A stretch of 64,000 bases of DNA from Pampus argenteus (lineage: Eukaryota; Chordata; Actinopteri; Scombriformes; Stromateidae), in contig CM072863.1 of the NCBI GenBank assembly GCA_036937835.1, positions 13,070,001 to 13,134,000 on the forward strand. The letters are read 5' to 3'. A model generated the notes under the pieces. That model was not told where the DNA came from. It saw only the letters and a list, made by a program, of their open reading frames with translations, and did not search any database. The translations under genes and the position numbers were made by a program. Shown piece by piece: positions 23,259 through 31,999 of the stretch (its first letter is position 1; each line of letters begins with the position of its first letter).

Positions 23259-26200
23259 GTAGGAACCTCTGTCCAACTTATGATTTGTAGTGAGGTTTTC
23301 TCTGAAGACTTTGGAACACAATTGTGAGTAAAAGCCTAGAGCTTTTATAGCTTCTGTATCTTTGCCTCAAAGTAAAATAGCTGGCACACTTTTAAAAACC
23401 AAACTATATATTTTTTTAAAGTTCACATTTATATTTGTTTTATTTAGTTTTCCATTGTGGCAATTAAGTAAGTTTGCTCGTACGGAGCTTCTTGTTACAC
23501 CAGCAAGAACAAATTACAAGTTTTCAAATTTTACAAGAATACAGGCATACAACTGTCTTTTTTTCTTTTTAAGTCAGTCAAACACATGATCACAGTCATG
23601 ATCTTTAATGTAAGGTTGACTTGAAGACAGGGTGTCATGTGAATGGTTACTTAAAAGGCTGTACTTAATGATAGATTGGAGTAGTGTAATATTGTTTAAG
23701 ATACAGGACTATATCATTTATGTATTGAGGGTTGGACTCTCTGGGTTTTAAATGAAGGGATCTTTCAGTGAGTGCCCACCACAGCCACTACCACTAATGC
23801 CAGGCTGCACATAACCCAGAGTCTAGTAAAATAGAATCAAATAGATATCTTTTCTCTATTTCATTATGTCAAGTGGCCCATTCAGTCTCACTTTCTCATT
23901 TTCAAAAGGAGTCAACCGAAACCAAAATGTCAGCCTAAGATATCACTCCTTTCTACTCTCTATACTATCACATACAATATAAAAAGGCTTTTTACACAAA
24001 TTATTATTATTATTATTATTTATTATAATTATTGTTATGTTCACAAGCCATTGACACTCAACTACTAGCTACCTAGGTAATGGAGGTCATAATTATTTGG
24101 ATACAGACCTGACAGTCTCTTGAACTTTCAAACAAGATATTTAAGTCTTTTCTTTTTTAATATGACACTACAAAATTGAGTTTCTCTGTAGGAAGCCGTT
24201 TTTGGCCTAGTGTTAATGGAAGATTGGTTTCACTGTTAGAAGTCTGATTCAGTCGAATCGATTTGATCCGCAAAATATCAAGACTAATTTTTATCCAGTT
24301 TAACTGACCTTTAGGAAGTCGAGTTTATTTTTGTAGTTTGGCCAACTTTAGCCAAGTTGCATCTTTTTCCACATATTTCCACTTTTCATACCTCTTTTTT
24401 AATCGGTTTGTCTTCCTGCATATCTCCAAATTTGCAAAGACCTTTACTTTTCACAGGCTATCTGTTACTCTCTTTCTCTCCCACTCTTGGCTCTTATCCT
24501 CTCCTCTCGTCCCCATCCTGGCAACCCTTTTTCTTCAGCATTAGCCCTTGTCACCACCCCCATGCACATGTCTCATGTCAAAACCTTGCTGTCCACCCTT
24601 TCCATCCTCCCTCTGTTCCCAGCTGCGACCCTAATGATAATTGAGAGGTGAGTAAGGGAGACAAAAGCACAGGGTGGGTTTTGAATGCCTGATCCCTGGC
24701 ATGAAATGTGGTCCAGGGTTTGGTGAGCAATCAGGCGAGGGGAAGGCGGGGGCAGCATGGGATTCGACAGCTACGCCATTCATTGGTCCGATTTGTTGAA
24801 CCCGTTCACTGGCTCCTGTGACGGCCCCTCTTGTGTGAGGATGTGGGCATGCCTGCTCTTTGGCAATGATTAAAGTTTGGAACAACTTCCACAACCTAAC
24901 TCTGGACCCAGCTGCTGGGAGGGGAGAGGAGAGGCGAGGAGGGGAGAGGAGAGGAGGGGAGGAGAGATATTGCAAGCTTATTATCTGTTGGCCTCTTGAT
25001 AACTGAGGGTTTGTTTATGTTTGGAGATAACAAGTTGCTTCTGTAGAAATAATTTAAACATTTGCAATTACTATAATCAGATTTTTGACTAGAGTACTCA
25101 TTGAGATTTCCTTTTTTCGACTGTTTATTAAAGAATGAAACTGATGACACAATGGTAAAACATAAAATCATGTTGGTGAGCTGTCGGCTAGGGTTTCTAT
25201 GAGCTCTGCCAAGTCTCTCCCTCTTTAACCCTTAGGAAGTTTGTTGCTGATGGGGAAAGAAAAGAAAGACAAAGCAAGGGAAAAAAAAGAAGGGGGACTC
25301 TGCTAATGTAAGCTTTCGGCACAAATGAAGGAAACTACTGACCTCACTCTTTCTTATAGTAGAGGTCTGAACCATTCACATGTGACCCCCCCCTTCTTAT
25401 CCTCCTCCTCAGCTCTTCCTCTTTCCCTCTCTGTATTCTGTGGAGACTACTTATTTGTGTGGGGTCCAGATGCTTGACCCAACAGTCAGGTTGCCTGGTC
25501 ACATGGATCTACAACTGTTTGCCTGGACTTGTTGTTTTGCATCCAATCAAACCTTCAAGGACTGCTACAGCATTTTCACTTTTGAACCTGTTGTTGTGTA
25601 TTCTTATTCAGGCATTGCCACATGGTTGGAGAAATGCCTCCACACGTTGTGTGGTGAAGAATAAGGAGGGGAGTTTATGTTCTAGTCTACCCACTAATGT
25701 TTGAGTGGAGCTTTTTTTATTTTACACTAAATTTAATTGCTTTTTTAAATTTGTTCGCTTCAATGTCAGTTTAGTGTTCATATGTGTTGAGTTGAGAAAG
25801 GAAGTGTGTATCCATGTGGGGAAAGGAAAGAGGAGATAGCAACAGGCGAGTACAGTGAATCACGCTCCCTGTAACTGGGCCTCAAATTGTAGGAGGGAAG
25901 TGAAGCTGCAGGAAGGGTGTAATACACACACACACACACTCAAACACAGAAAACAGACCACATTTGACGCATTGAGCAAAATAATTGCTACCTTAAATTG
26001 CAGGCAAGTGTGCACAGTATCGGGCATAACCACTTCACTACACATCAAACTAAGTCATTATCATCAGCCTGCTGAAAAAAAGCCAAACTCTGTTGTGTTA
26101 AACTGTTGCTACTTTAAAACCATATCCTTATCTCTGCTTTTTCTATGATTAAAATGTGAGCTCACAGTTTGGAAAGAACTGAGGAATTTTGTTTTATGGT

Positions 26201-26687
26201 GGGAAGTAATTCTCTTTCATATGGAAAGTGAGTGACCAGCCCACCTTATTTCGCTCTTCCTATTCAGCCCATAGTTGTGGACAGAGTGTTGTGGAATAGA
26301 CGTGAAGCTGCGGGGAATTTTTTTTCATTTTTTGCTGTAATGCTGGTGGCACAGTATCCAGCTCTTTTAATACATCCATGAGACTGTACCTATTCTGCAT
26401 TAGTACTGCAGGATTTTCTAAGTTTTCATCTGACAGCAATGAGTGCAGCTGCCTGCAGGCTCACTGAAGAGATAAAAGTTGATTTGCTGTACTGAGGAAA
26501 CCACTTTAGAGCTTTAAGCTACGTGCCTGTTTCCCCCACTGTGCTGGAATAAGTTTGGAGTCGATCCATATTGGATAAAGTTAGGAGAGTGTTCCTTCCT
26601 CCTTCCTAGATGTGTGTTTGTGTGCACACGAGCATGTGTATGTGCATGTGCAAAAGTCTTATCAAACACTCACACAATCTGAGAACT

Positions 26688-26742
<55 letters not shown>

Positions 26743-28495
26743 CGTGTTCCTCATTTCCTTCTCACTGAACTCAACCGTCACTATAAGTAAATATTGGAAA
26801 AAACATTTTTAAACTAATACATATTTAAAATGATTCAATGAAATGATATTGGACTCCAGCAAAAATACAGTATGAATCCCAGTAATAATGTTCATTGTTA
26901 CAGAATACCCTTCCCTCTGTTTCCCAGGAAACCTAATGGAGATTATCGCAGCTCTCCTGCTTCCAAGGACCAGAGCCGGAGCCCCATCGAGCGTGTGGTT
27001 GTGCCCAGTGCTCTGGGTGTCCACAGCAACCACCTGTACAGCCACGCCCACCACCACCACCATCACCACCTGGCCAGCTTAGCCAGCATGGACCAGCCAC
27101 TGGCACTCACCAAAAACAGCATGGTGGAGTCTACACGTAGCAGCACAGCAGCTATGGCCACAGTGCCACACACAGTCAGCGCAGTGGAACGCCAGCAGGT
27201 AACGTGCACATCATGTTTCTTTGGCTCTTGTACAGAATGCATCTTTCTTAAATTGTTGGGTAAAGCCTCAACCCTGGTAGGTCTCCCCAACATGAGTCTG
27301 GCTGCTTGGTTGGTCAAAAGCATAAAATCTTTTTAAAGTCATGACTCATCCCTCATCCATCAAACCTTCCTATGATTTCTCTAATTAACTCAAATATTTC
27401 CCGATTTCTTTGGGATTGTTGACCAACAACATGTGGTTGTTTCTGATGATCCGTAAACGTTGAATTTGTGTCTTTGTGTTGCAGAATCGTCCGTCAGTGA
27501 TCACATGCGCCCCAGCCAACAACCGCAACTGTAACCTGTCTCACTGTCCAGTCTCCCACAACGGCTGCTCAGGCCTCACTAACAACTACAGGAGAATCAA
27601 CAGTGAGTGCGCACATTCAGATAAACAGACATATTGTGTCTGATTCTTCCACAGTGGGATATATTTACTTTTTTTTTTAATTTATTTAGAACTTGGTTTT
27701 ATTGTAGCAGTGAGGAGTGAACATGAATGACAATTTTTTTTTTTTAAATGGTTCAATATCTCAGTATCATCAACACTGATAAATACTAAATTACTTATAT
27801 TAAGCTTATTATTCTGTAAATGGACATAATTTTTTAAACAAGCTCATTTTCCATTCAGTGCTTAATTGTTGTGTTGGGGGCTCAATATGCTTTATTTACT
27901 GCCTAACTGACTTATTTACTTTATTTACTTATGTTTTCTGTATGTTATTTTTATACTTAGTTACTTGCATCAGCAGCCCAACATGTTTAATTTGTCCTGT
28001 CTGGCTGTCAGTCATGTTATCTGTGGATTGATAACTTTACTTTGGCTGAGTTTATGATCCCTGCATAATCTTTATGAGCTCATTGCGGTTAACTATGAAA
28101 TTAAACTGACCTAAAATCCAAATCTTTAAACAATCTGTTGAACAATACATTTCTAACTGACTATTATACAACTGAGCTTTGGAGAAGTTTCTTTTTACAT
28201 TATACGATCTAAATCCCTTTCCTTCTTCTCTCTTCCAGCCAACACAGTTTGTGACCCAGTGATTGAGGAGCATTTCCGTCGTAGCCTTGGGAAGAACTAC
28301 AAGGAGCCAGAACCTGCTGCCATCAACTCAGTGTCCATCACAGGTTCGGTAGACGACCATTTCGCCAAGGCGCTGGGTGAGACCTGGCTGCAGATCAAGA
28401 ACAAGGGGAGCCCCTCCTCATCCGGCAGCAGCCCAAACTCCTCCCCTGACAGTCACATGGTCAATCACAACCACTCCCCTTCTGTGGTCTCCTGA
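811..28495 (+). CDS. vgll4: vgll4, vestigial-like family member 4 (whole coding locus, 6 coding exons)
   Basis: Nuclear cofactor that binds TEAD factors through tondu motifs and, in studied vertebrates, competes with YAP/TAZ and damps Hippo-pathway output. Coding exons are 811-874 or 12208-12289 (alternative first exons), then 18329-18560, 26928-27198, 27485-27602 and 28239-28495; all junctions are GT-AG and phases agree. Predicted lengths are 313 and 319 residues, against about 290-296 in human. In the 313-residue form, visible landmarks are a Ser run at 38-55, the conserved HRTGPPPISP block with basic KRK at 59-72, RSPIER at 116-121, a His run at 140-146, DQPLALTKNS in the middle, a Cys/His-rich block encoded by exon 4, tondu 1 around VIEEHFRRSLG (236-246), tondu 2 around VDDHFAKALG (266-275), and the terminal HSPSVVS. 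The extra length is mostly the homopolymers. Identity rests on recognition of the human protein; which teleost duplicate (a or b) this is was not determined. Confidence 0.95.
2520..2608. repeat. (CA)n(TA)n compound microsatellite
   Basis: About 30 bases of CA (one CG interruption) followed directly by about 58 bases of TA. The ORF reading through it is an artefact. Confidence 0.97.
2625..2700 (-). mobile_element. SINE-like tRNA-derived fragment
   Basis: On the minus strand, gaaggtgggagttcaagtcc resembles a box B with the T-arm side of a tRNA head. Box A is not clear, so this is tentative. It adjoins a (CA)n(TA)n microsatellite. Confidence 0.3.
3261..3299. repeat. (CA)n microsatellite
   Basis: Dinucleotide run with one GCAT interruption, in vgll4 intron 1. 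Confidence 0.97.
3470..3600 (+). mobile_element. Tc1/mariner-like terminal fragment
   Basis: ggagtggacaaaataatgg followed by aaacacctt matches a terminal motif common in fish DNA transposons of Tc1/mariner type. The following unit up to about 3600 probably belongs to the same repeat. No transposase. Confidence 0.4.
3618..3780 (-). mobile_element. hAT-type MITE copy, inverted and truncated
   Basis: Read on the minus strand it carries the same inner block as the copy at 43081: tttggtctataaaatgtcc, then a degenerate cccaaagtccaaggtt and gtcctcaaatgtcttcttg, then cccaaaaatattcaattta. No intact termini are left. Confidence 0.55.
5025..5051 (+). promoter_or_regulatory. Tandem AGGTCA half-sites (nuclear-receptor type)
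   Basis: Three AGGTCA hexamers at 5032, 5039 and 5046, each separated by a single A, preceded by GGTCAC at 5025. This is a double DR1 arrangement, the format bound by RXR heterodimers, HNF4 and COUP-TF. Function is inferred from the motif alone. Confidence 0.45.
5271..5313. repeat. (TA)n microsatellite
   Basis: About 40 bases of alternating T and A, in vgll4 intron 1. Confidence 0.97.
9423..9700 (+). pseudogene. Decayed LINE reverse-transcriptase fragment
   Basis: One frame reads GVPQDSVLSPLF, a degenerate form of the GVPQGSVLGPLLF motif of non-LTR reverse transcriptases. It is followed by a region resembling the catalytic YADD block but read as CYPDTPLLYL, with one base missing relative to the usual frame. 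Further on, in another frame, are remnants of the ADKTK-type segment. Frameshifts and stops show it is dead. Probably of the L2/Rex group; it sits in vgll4 intron 1. Confidence 0.6.
9795..9957. mobile_element. Complete 163-bp hAT-type MITE
   Basis: Both ends read TAGGGGTGTGACGAGA inward, a perfect 16-bp terminal inverted repeat. The element is flanked by an identical 8-bp duplication, TAAATCAA, at 9787-9794 and 9958-9965. Eight-base target duplications are typical of the hAT superfamily. The interior has no ORF and repeats TCTCGTCTCG-like words, so it is non-autonomous. Perfect ends suggest fairly recent insertion in vgll4 intron 1. Confidence 0.88.
11720..12207 (+). promoter_or_regulatory. 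Candidate internal promoter and 5' UTR of the proximal vgll4 isoform
   Basis: The proximal first exon needs its own transcription start. This stretch is richer in C, G and CpG than its AT-rich surroundings. It holds an inverted CCAAT box (ATTGG, 11744-11748) and, about 100 bases later, TGCGCATGC (11848-11856), the core of the NRF1 motif common in housekeeping promoters. No TATA box stands out. If transcription starts before 11853, a 22-codon upstream ORF (11853-11921) would precede the main start. The start site itself cannot be fixed from sequence. Confidence 0.5.
12208..12289 (+). CDS. vgll4: vgll4 proximal alternative first coding exon (MDLLNYQYLDK N terminus)
   Basis: Encodes 27 residues, including MDLLNYQYLDKMNNN and IGILCYE, plus one base of the next codon; this matches the alternative human VGLL4 N terminus. 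The donor is at 12290 (GTAAAA) and the exon joins 18329 in phase 1 to give Gly-Glu, as in the human junction. An in-frame TAA sits directly before the first ATG (12205-12207), so the frame cannot extend upstream. Two in-frame ATGs are present: 12208 in a weak context (T at -3, C at +4) and 12223 in a strong one (A at -3, G at +4), so initiation at Met6 is plausible. No acceptor is needed upstream; the exon probably continues 5' as UTR to a local promoter. Confidence 0.93.
15244..15260 (+). promoter_or_regulatory. ZNF143/THAP11-like motif
   Basis: ACTACAATACCCATGAG is close to the ACTACAATTCCCAnnATGC consensus. Isolated inside a vgll4 intron; motif-only evidence. Confidence 0.3.
16340..16370. 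repeat. (GA)n microsatellite
   Basis: GA run in a purine-rich stretch. A (CT)n lies about 300 bases upstream (16018-16034). Open frames across both are artefacts. Confidence 0.95.
18329..18560 (+). CDS. vgll4: vgll4 shared coding exon with serine tract
   Basis: First exon common to both isoforms. Acceptor ccttccttag ends at 18328 and donor GTGAGT begins at 18561. It encodes ESALRADPRLQSLSL, then 18 consecutive Ser codons (TCA, TCT, TCC and TCG mixed), then ISSHRTGPPPISPTKRKLS and the acidic segment DSDMDDSEHVAKISRLF. The HRTGPPPISP block and basic KRK are highly conserved with human VGLL4; KRK is a plausible nuclear localisation element. The Ser run replaces a short non-repetitive segment in human. 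The exon ends in phase 2 (CT + G gives Leu99). The minus-strand Asp/Glu-rich reading of the same repeat is a shadow. Confidence 0.93.
18376..18432 (+). repeat. Coding TCN trinucleotide repeat (Ser tract)
   Basis: Eighteen consecutive Ser codons in vgll4, with TCA most frequent and interruptions by TCT, TCG and TCC. Confidence 0.95.
20695..20715. repeat. (CA)n microsatellite
   Basis: Short CA run in vgll4 intron 2. Confidence 0.95.
21447..21501. repeat. 11-bp minisatellite, five perfect copies
   Basis: TGTGTAGTGAG repeated five times head to tail without a mismatch, in vgll4 intron 2. Confidence 0.95.
22976..23044. repeat. (TA)n(CA)n compound microsatellite
   Basis: About 45 bases of TA followed by 24 bases of AC, in vgll4 intron 2. 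Confidence 0.97.
23178..23255. repeat. (CT)n pyrimidine tract
   Basis: About 78 bases of CT with two single-base G interruptions. In the vgll4 pre-mRNA this is a long UCUCUCU run, the motif class bound by PTB. Confidence 0.97.
24001..24024. repeat. (ATT)n microsatellite
   Basis: About seven TTA/ATT units in vgll4 intron 2. Confidence 0.92.
24917..24967. repeat. Purine-rich GAGGGGAGAGGA minisatellite
   Basis: Imperfect tandem units of GAGGGGAGAGGAGAGG over 50 bases on the + strand, all purine except one C. Confidence 0.85.
26691..26740. repeat. (TG)25 microsatellite near vgll4 acceptor
   Basis: Uninterrupted TG run ending about 187 bases before the exon at 26928. Confidence 0.97.
26928..27198 (+). 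CDS. vgll4: vgll4 coding exon with RSPIER motif and histidine run
   Basis: Acceptor gtttcccag ends at 26927; donor GTAACG begins at 27199. One base completes Leu99, followed by 90 codons. It contains KPNGDYRSSPASKDQ, the conserved RSPIER block, a His run of seven (140-146, six CAC plus one CAT) preceded by HA, then DQPLALTKNS and a Ser/Thr/Ala-rich segment ending VERQQ. RSPIER, QPLALTKNS and ERQQ match human VGLL4; the His run does not. The exon ends in phase 0. Confidence 0.93.
27485..27602 (+). CDS. vgll4: vgll4 coding exon, NRPSVITC Cys/His-rich block
   Basis: Acceptor tgttgcag ends at 27484 and donor GTGAGT starts at 27603. The 39 codons begin NRPSVITCAPA and include RNCNLSHCPVSHNGC, the conserved Cys/His-rich segment of VGLL4, and end NNYRRIN with one base of Thr229. 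The flanking introns are short (286 and 636 bases), unlike the other introns of the gene. Confidence 0.93.
27603..28238 (+). other. vgll4 intron 4
   Basis: 636 bases, AT-rich with two T runs (about 27670 and 27737). It ends in a strong pyrimidine tract and acceptor. Nothing else is seen. Confidence 0.8.
28239..28495 (+). CDS. vgll4: vgll4 last coding exon with both tondu motifs
   Basis: Acceptor cttctctcttccag ends at 28238; TGA is 28493-28495. It carries the functional core. Tondu 1 is VIEEHFRRSLGKNY (residues 236-249) and tondu 2 is VDDHFAKALGETW (266-278), both with the HF-x-x-(S/A)-LG pattern that contacts the TEAD YAP-binding domain. EPEPAAINSVSITGS links them, nearly identical to human. 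The tail is Ser/Pro/Asn-rich and ends in HSPSVVS, as in human. No key residue is missing. Confidence 0.95.
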
Positions 28496-29456
28496 AGGAG
28501 GAGGGATTTAAAAGGGATTGTTTTTCCCCCGTTTCCCCTCCCCTCACAATCCTCCCGGCTCCAACACCCACTCCCCCGTCACTTTGGTCTGTCACCAGCA
28601 TCCCAGAGGGAATGCCTGCCTGCTGGTCTGCTAAAAACATCCAAAACTCGCAAGCCTGCTCTAACCTCTCTATGCACTCATAGAGGAATAATCAAGCAAT
28701 AACAACATGGTTATTGTTATTTTTTCCTTGTGTCCTTTGGTATGCTAATGTAATACAAGATTCACTTTGGGACTTGACCGGAGCATCAACCCTGCATGTC
28801 AAGCTTGGAGCTGAGCAAGTGTCTGTAGTTATTTGTAGATAAAGAGAGAGAGAAAAGGCAGTGTTTTAATTATTCATTTTCTTTTCTTCTGTTTTTGTTT
28901 GTTTGTTTTTTAACAGTAGTTTTGTGTACTGCTTCTGAGAGATGAGATGCCTGTCATTTGAGAGATAAGAAGATAAGTAAGAAACTCTTTGGAGAGAATG
29001 ATCACAAACCACCTGACTGTGCTACCAAAGGAACCTCAGACACTGATGTTTATCAATGCCCACCTCGAAAACAAAACAACAAAAAGTCATCTTGTAATCC
29101 CATCATTCTGTTTTTATCTTCTTTTATTCTTTACCCCTCCTTCTTGCAACATCTCTCTCCTCTGTATGTGTTCTGGTGGTTTTGTTACCGTATGTGTATA
29201 CTTAAGTGATTGACTTGGTCTGATTTGCACTACTGCTGTAGAGGGTAAAGGATGGCATGCCAGTATCTGGCTCTGCACACACTGCAAATGATGCAGCTGA
29301 TTTTTACACAAACCTATATTATCCAACTTCTCTGTATGATCTTCCATTAACTCTTGTAAATCCTAGGCATAATTTCATACTGACCAAGGAAGACAAGTAC
29401 AAGCCACTTTATATTATGCATTACTGTAATGCATTTCTGAGAAAAATACATACCAC

Positions 29457-29958
29457 TGGGGCTGGGCACTGTAAAATAGTAGATGAAACATAATATGGAT
29501 TTGGATACCTTGTGTAATTGTGACATCACTGCATGTTGACTAGCTATTAACTAAAAACATACATGCTGAGAGAAGGTAGGTGAACAAATTGTTAATTATA
29601 ATTAAAACATTTTTTGAGGTGATTCAAATTACGGTAATTGATTAACATTTTTATTAATCACATTCATTAATTATGAATAATCTAATGTTAATATACCTTT
29701 TGTGGGTTTGAGTAAAATCACAAGTAAAGTGTAAGGAAAATATTGCAAAGTTGTATGTGCATAGACAAAATCTTTAGGAAGTACCGTATTAAGATGGAGC
29801 TTAAATTTACTCTATTCTCAAGCAGGTTCACCTCCAGAATTAATTTCTTCATCTATCTCTTTTTCACCATGCAAATGTGCATTCTGTTGAAATTTTGTGG
29901 GGAAAAGTCAATATTGAAAATGTATTTTGATATAATTTTGTTAAACCGCCCAGCCCTA
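29457..29958. mobile_element. Old hAT-like non-autonomous element in the vgll4 3' UTR
   Basis: The left end TGGGGCTGGGCACT and the inverted right end TAGGGCTGGGCGGT match at 11 of 14 positions. Flanks CATACCAC and CATAACGG agree at 5 of 8, a degraded 8-bp duplication. About 0.5 kb, AT-rich, no transposase. The ends resemble widespread teleost hAT MITEs. Confidence 0.5.
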
Positions 29959-31919
29959 CATAACGGCTCTACTTGTGGATCGTGAGCTAACACATGTAAT
30001 ATGTCAATTAAGCAGCATTGCTGTGTATCAGCCTAGATAAATATATTGCTGCCCCAACAAAAACAAACAAAACTACGTCAGGTGTGCAAATCGTGCCAAA
30101 TGATTGCAGCTGATTTTACAATCACAGTCAGGTTGCCAAATCAGCTCACTGTGGTGTCGATGGACATCTCAGTCATTCTGAAAGGAGACTAGAGCTTAAA
30201 ACCCAGCGGAAAAACCTGTAGTGTGTCAGCGGTGAGACTTTGCTGAACAAAGTGCTTTGATGTGTTTTACAGGCTTAACTGCTGACAGTGACGAGGGGAC
30301 AGAAGCTGTATGTCACTTTGTGGTTGGGGGAAAAAAGTCTTGTTTCTCGACTGGGGGAGAGAAGATTATTCAGATCTCTTCAAACACGCCTTTGTATTTG
30401 TATCTCTTTGAACACGGGTGTTGTAATTATATTTGGCTTACACCCTGCTATCGCTCCCTCCCTCCCTCTCTCTCCTACTCACTGTGGTTTGGTAGATTTC
30501 TACAAGGTTTCATGGGTAAACTAATGCTTTTACAGATGCATGTTTTCTTGTTTTGTTTTTTAATAGCTGGTATCTATTAGTGTTTTTAAACATTTCAATC
30601 TTAACTACTATTAGCCTTTTCATTCGGACGTTAGTTACTTTGTTGATTGTCAGTAACGGACATAGACACTATACACTCACTGCTGGGTCAGTTGTACTCC
30701 ATATTATTATTGTTATTGTTATTATTACAATTTTGTATTTTTGTTTTCCATTAATATCAGTATCAAACATCTATAGCGGGACAGCCTCCGGACAGGCTCT
30801 GTTTAATAAGAGCTGCCAATCTCAGAACCATCTCAGCACGTGAAGCGATTCGTTTGTCGTTGCAGCAGAGCGATGATCATTCTGGTGTTGAGTTGGCTTT
30901 GAGATAAGCAGCCCCCTTTTCTTAAGATGTTGATCCATCAGTGGTACAAGATGCTACAGCCCTCAGCATGACTGAGCTGTGACACCAAATAGGCACAAAG
31001 TAGTCAGCACGGCCTTGTTTTCTACAAAAGCATCTTAGCCACAGATGAAGTGGATTTTATTCTTGTGAGTCTGTTTCTTAATCGCAGACTTGTTTTTAAC
31101 TCAAGTTCTTGCTTGTGAGTATAACTTTGCTGCAGTCAGAAAAGTGCCTAATACAGGGCAGGCTAACAGGCTACAATGCTTTTGGGAAACAAGGTCTGGT
31201 TTAAGGTTTAGAGTTAAAGATGACAGCTGCTGCCGGTGGATATCACATCACACTAAATGATTATTTGTTGCTACAAAGTCTTATTACAAAAAAATAGAGA
31301 CACTTTCAAAAACAATATCTGAATTTATGGTGTGATGCCACAGTTCTCACAACCTTCAGCAGCTGATGTTTTGTGTCCTGACTTGGTGTCCAGACCTTTT
31401 TTTTTTTTTGTTTGTATTTCCATGTTTTCTTTTCTGAACAACATTGTATTGTTGCTGCAGTTAAGCTAGACTGCTGCAGTCTGAGCAAATTAATTTTACT
31501 CTGTTGAAGAGCCTGCGCCAAAATGGCATACATTCCTCCTATAAGGAACTTTGAACAGACAGAGCTCATAACCAGCCAGGGTCAACTGTCCCAGAGTACC
31601 CTGTTGACTTTCTTTTTTTTTCATGACCGGAAGTACAAAGTGTCAGCTTTTTGCTTTTTATGTCTTTGTATCAAGCAAATTGGCCACAAATCCAAACTGC
31701 ATGACAAAAGATCAACACAGCATAACATTTTTGAGAACAGTCAGAGCGCAGAACTTAAGAGAACTGGGAAACTTGGGTTGTAACAATGGAGAATGGAAAA
31801 AGGACAGAGTGATTCTGAGTTGAGGTTGAAAACTGATGATTTTTTTGTTTTTAAGGTTCAGTTCATATTTATCAAGTCTGACAAAGGCTTACAATAGAGT
31901 TCTCTGAATGGTGACAGTG

Positions 31920-31999
31920 TTCCAGAATGTTCACACATTCCACCCTCAGCTCTTAGAACACACATAACAGAACCGGAACTGATGATACAAGTTCTAGAA
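31920..31999 (+). promoter_or_regulatory. Two heat-shock-element-like motifs
   Basis: TTCCAGAATGTTC (31920-31932) is a perfect three-unit nTTCnnGAAnnTTC array, and TTCTAGAA (31992-31999) is a perfect two-unit element. ACATTCC (31935-31941) between them fits the TEAD/MCAT core. They lie within the inferred vgll4 3' UTR. Confidence 0.35.

Larger units (their letters stand above)
18561..26927 (+). other. vgll4 intron 2
   Basis: About 8.4 kb without a recognised exon. It contains an 11-bp minisatellite (21447-21501), a (TA)n(CA)n block, a long (CT)n tract, an (ATT)n run, a purine-rich minisatellite (24917-24967) and (TG)25 close to the downstream acceptor. Confidence 0.65.

Noticed and set aside
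22928..23321. Frames with Ile/Tyr, Thr/His, Leu/Ser or Arg/Glu repeats
   Set aside because: Translations of TA, CA and CT repeats on either strand, with no flanking gene structure.
24622..24651. Exon-like stretch between an acceptor (ttcccag) and a donor (gtgagt)
   Set aside because: The interior contains in-frame stops in the vgll4 phase and vgll4 is complete without it.
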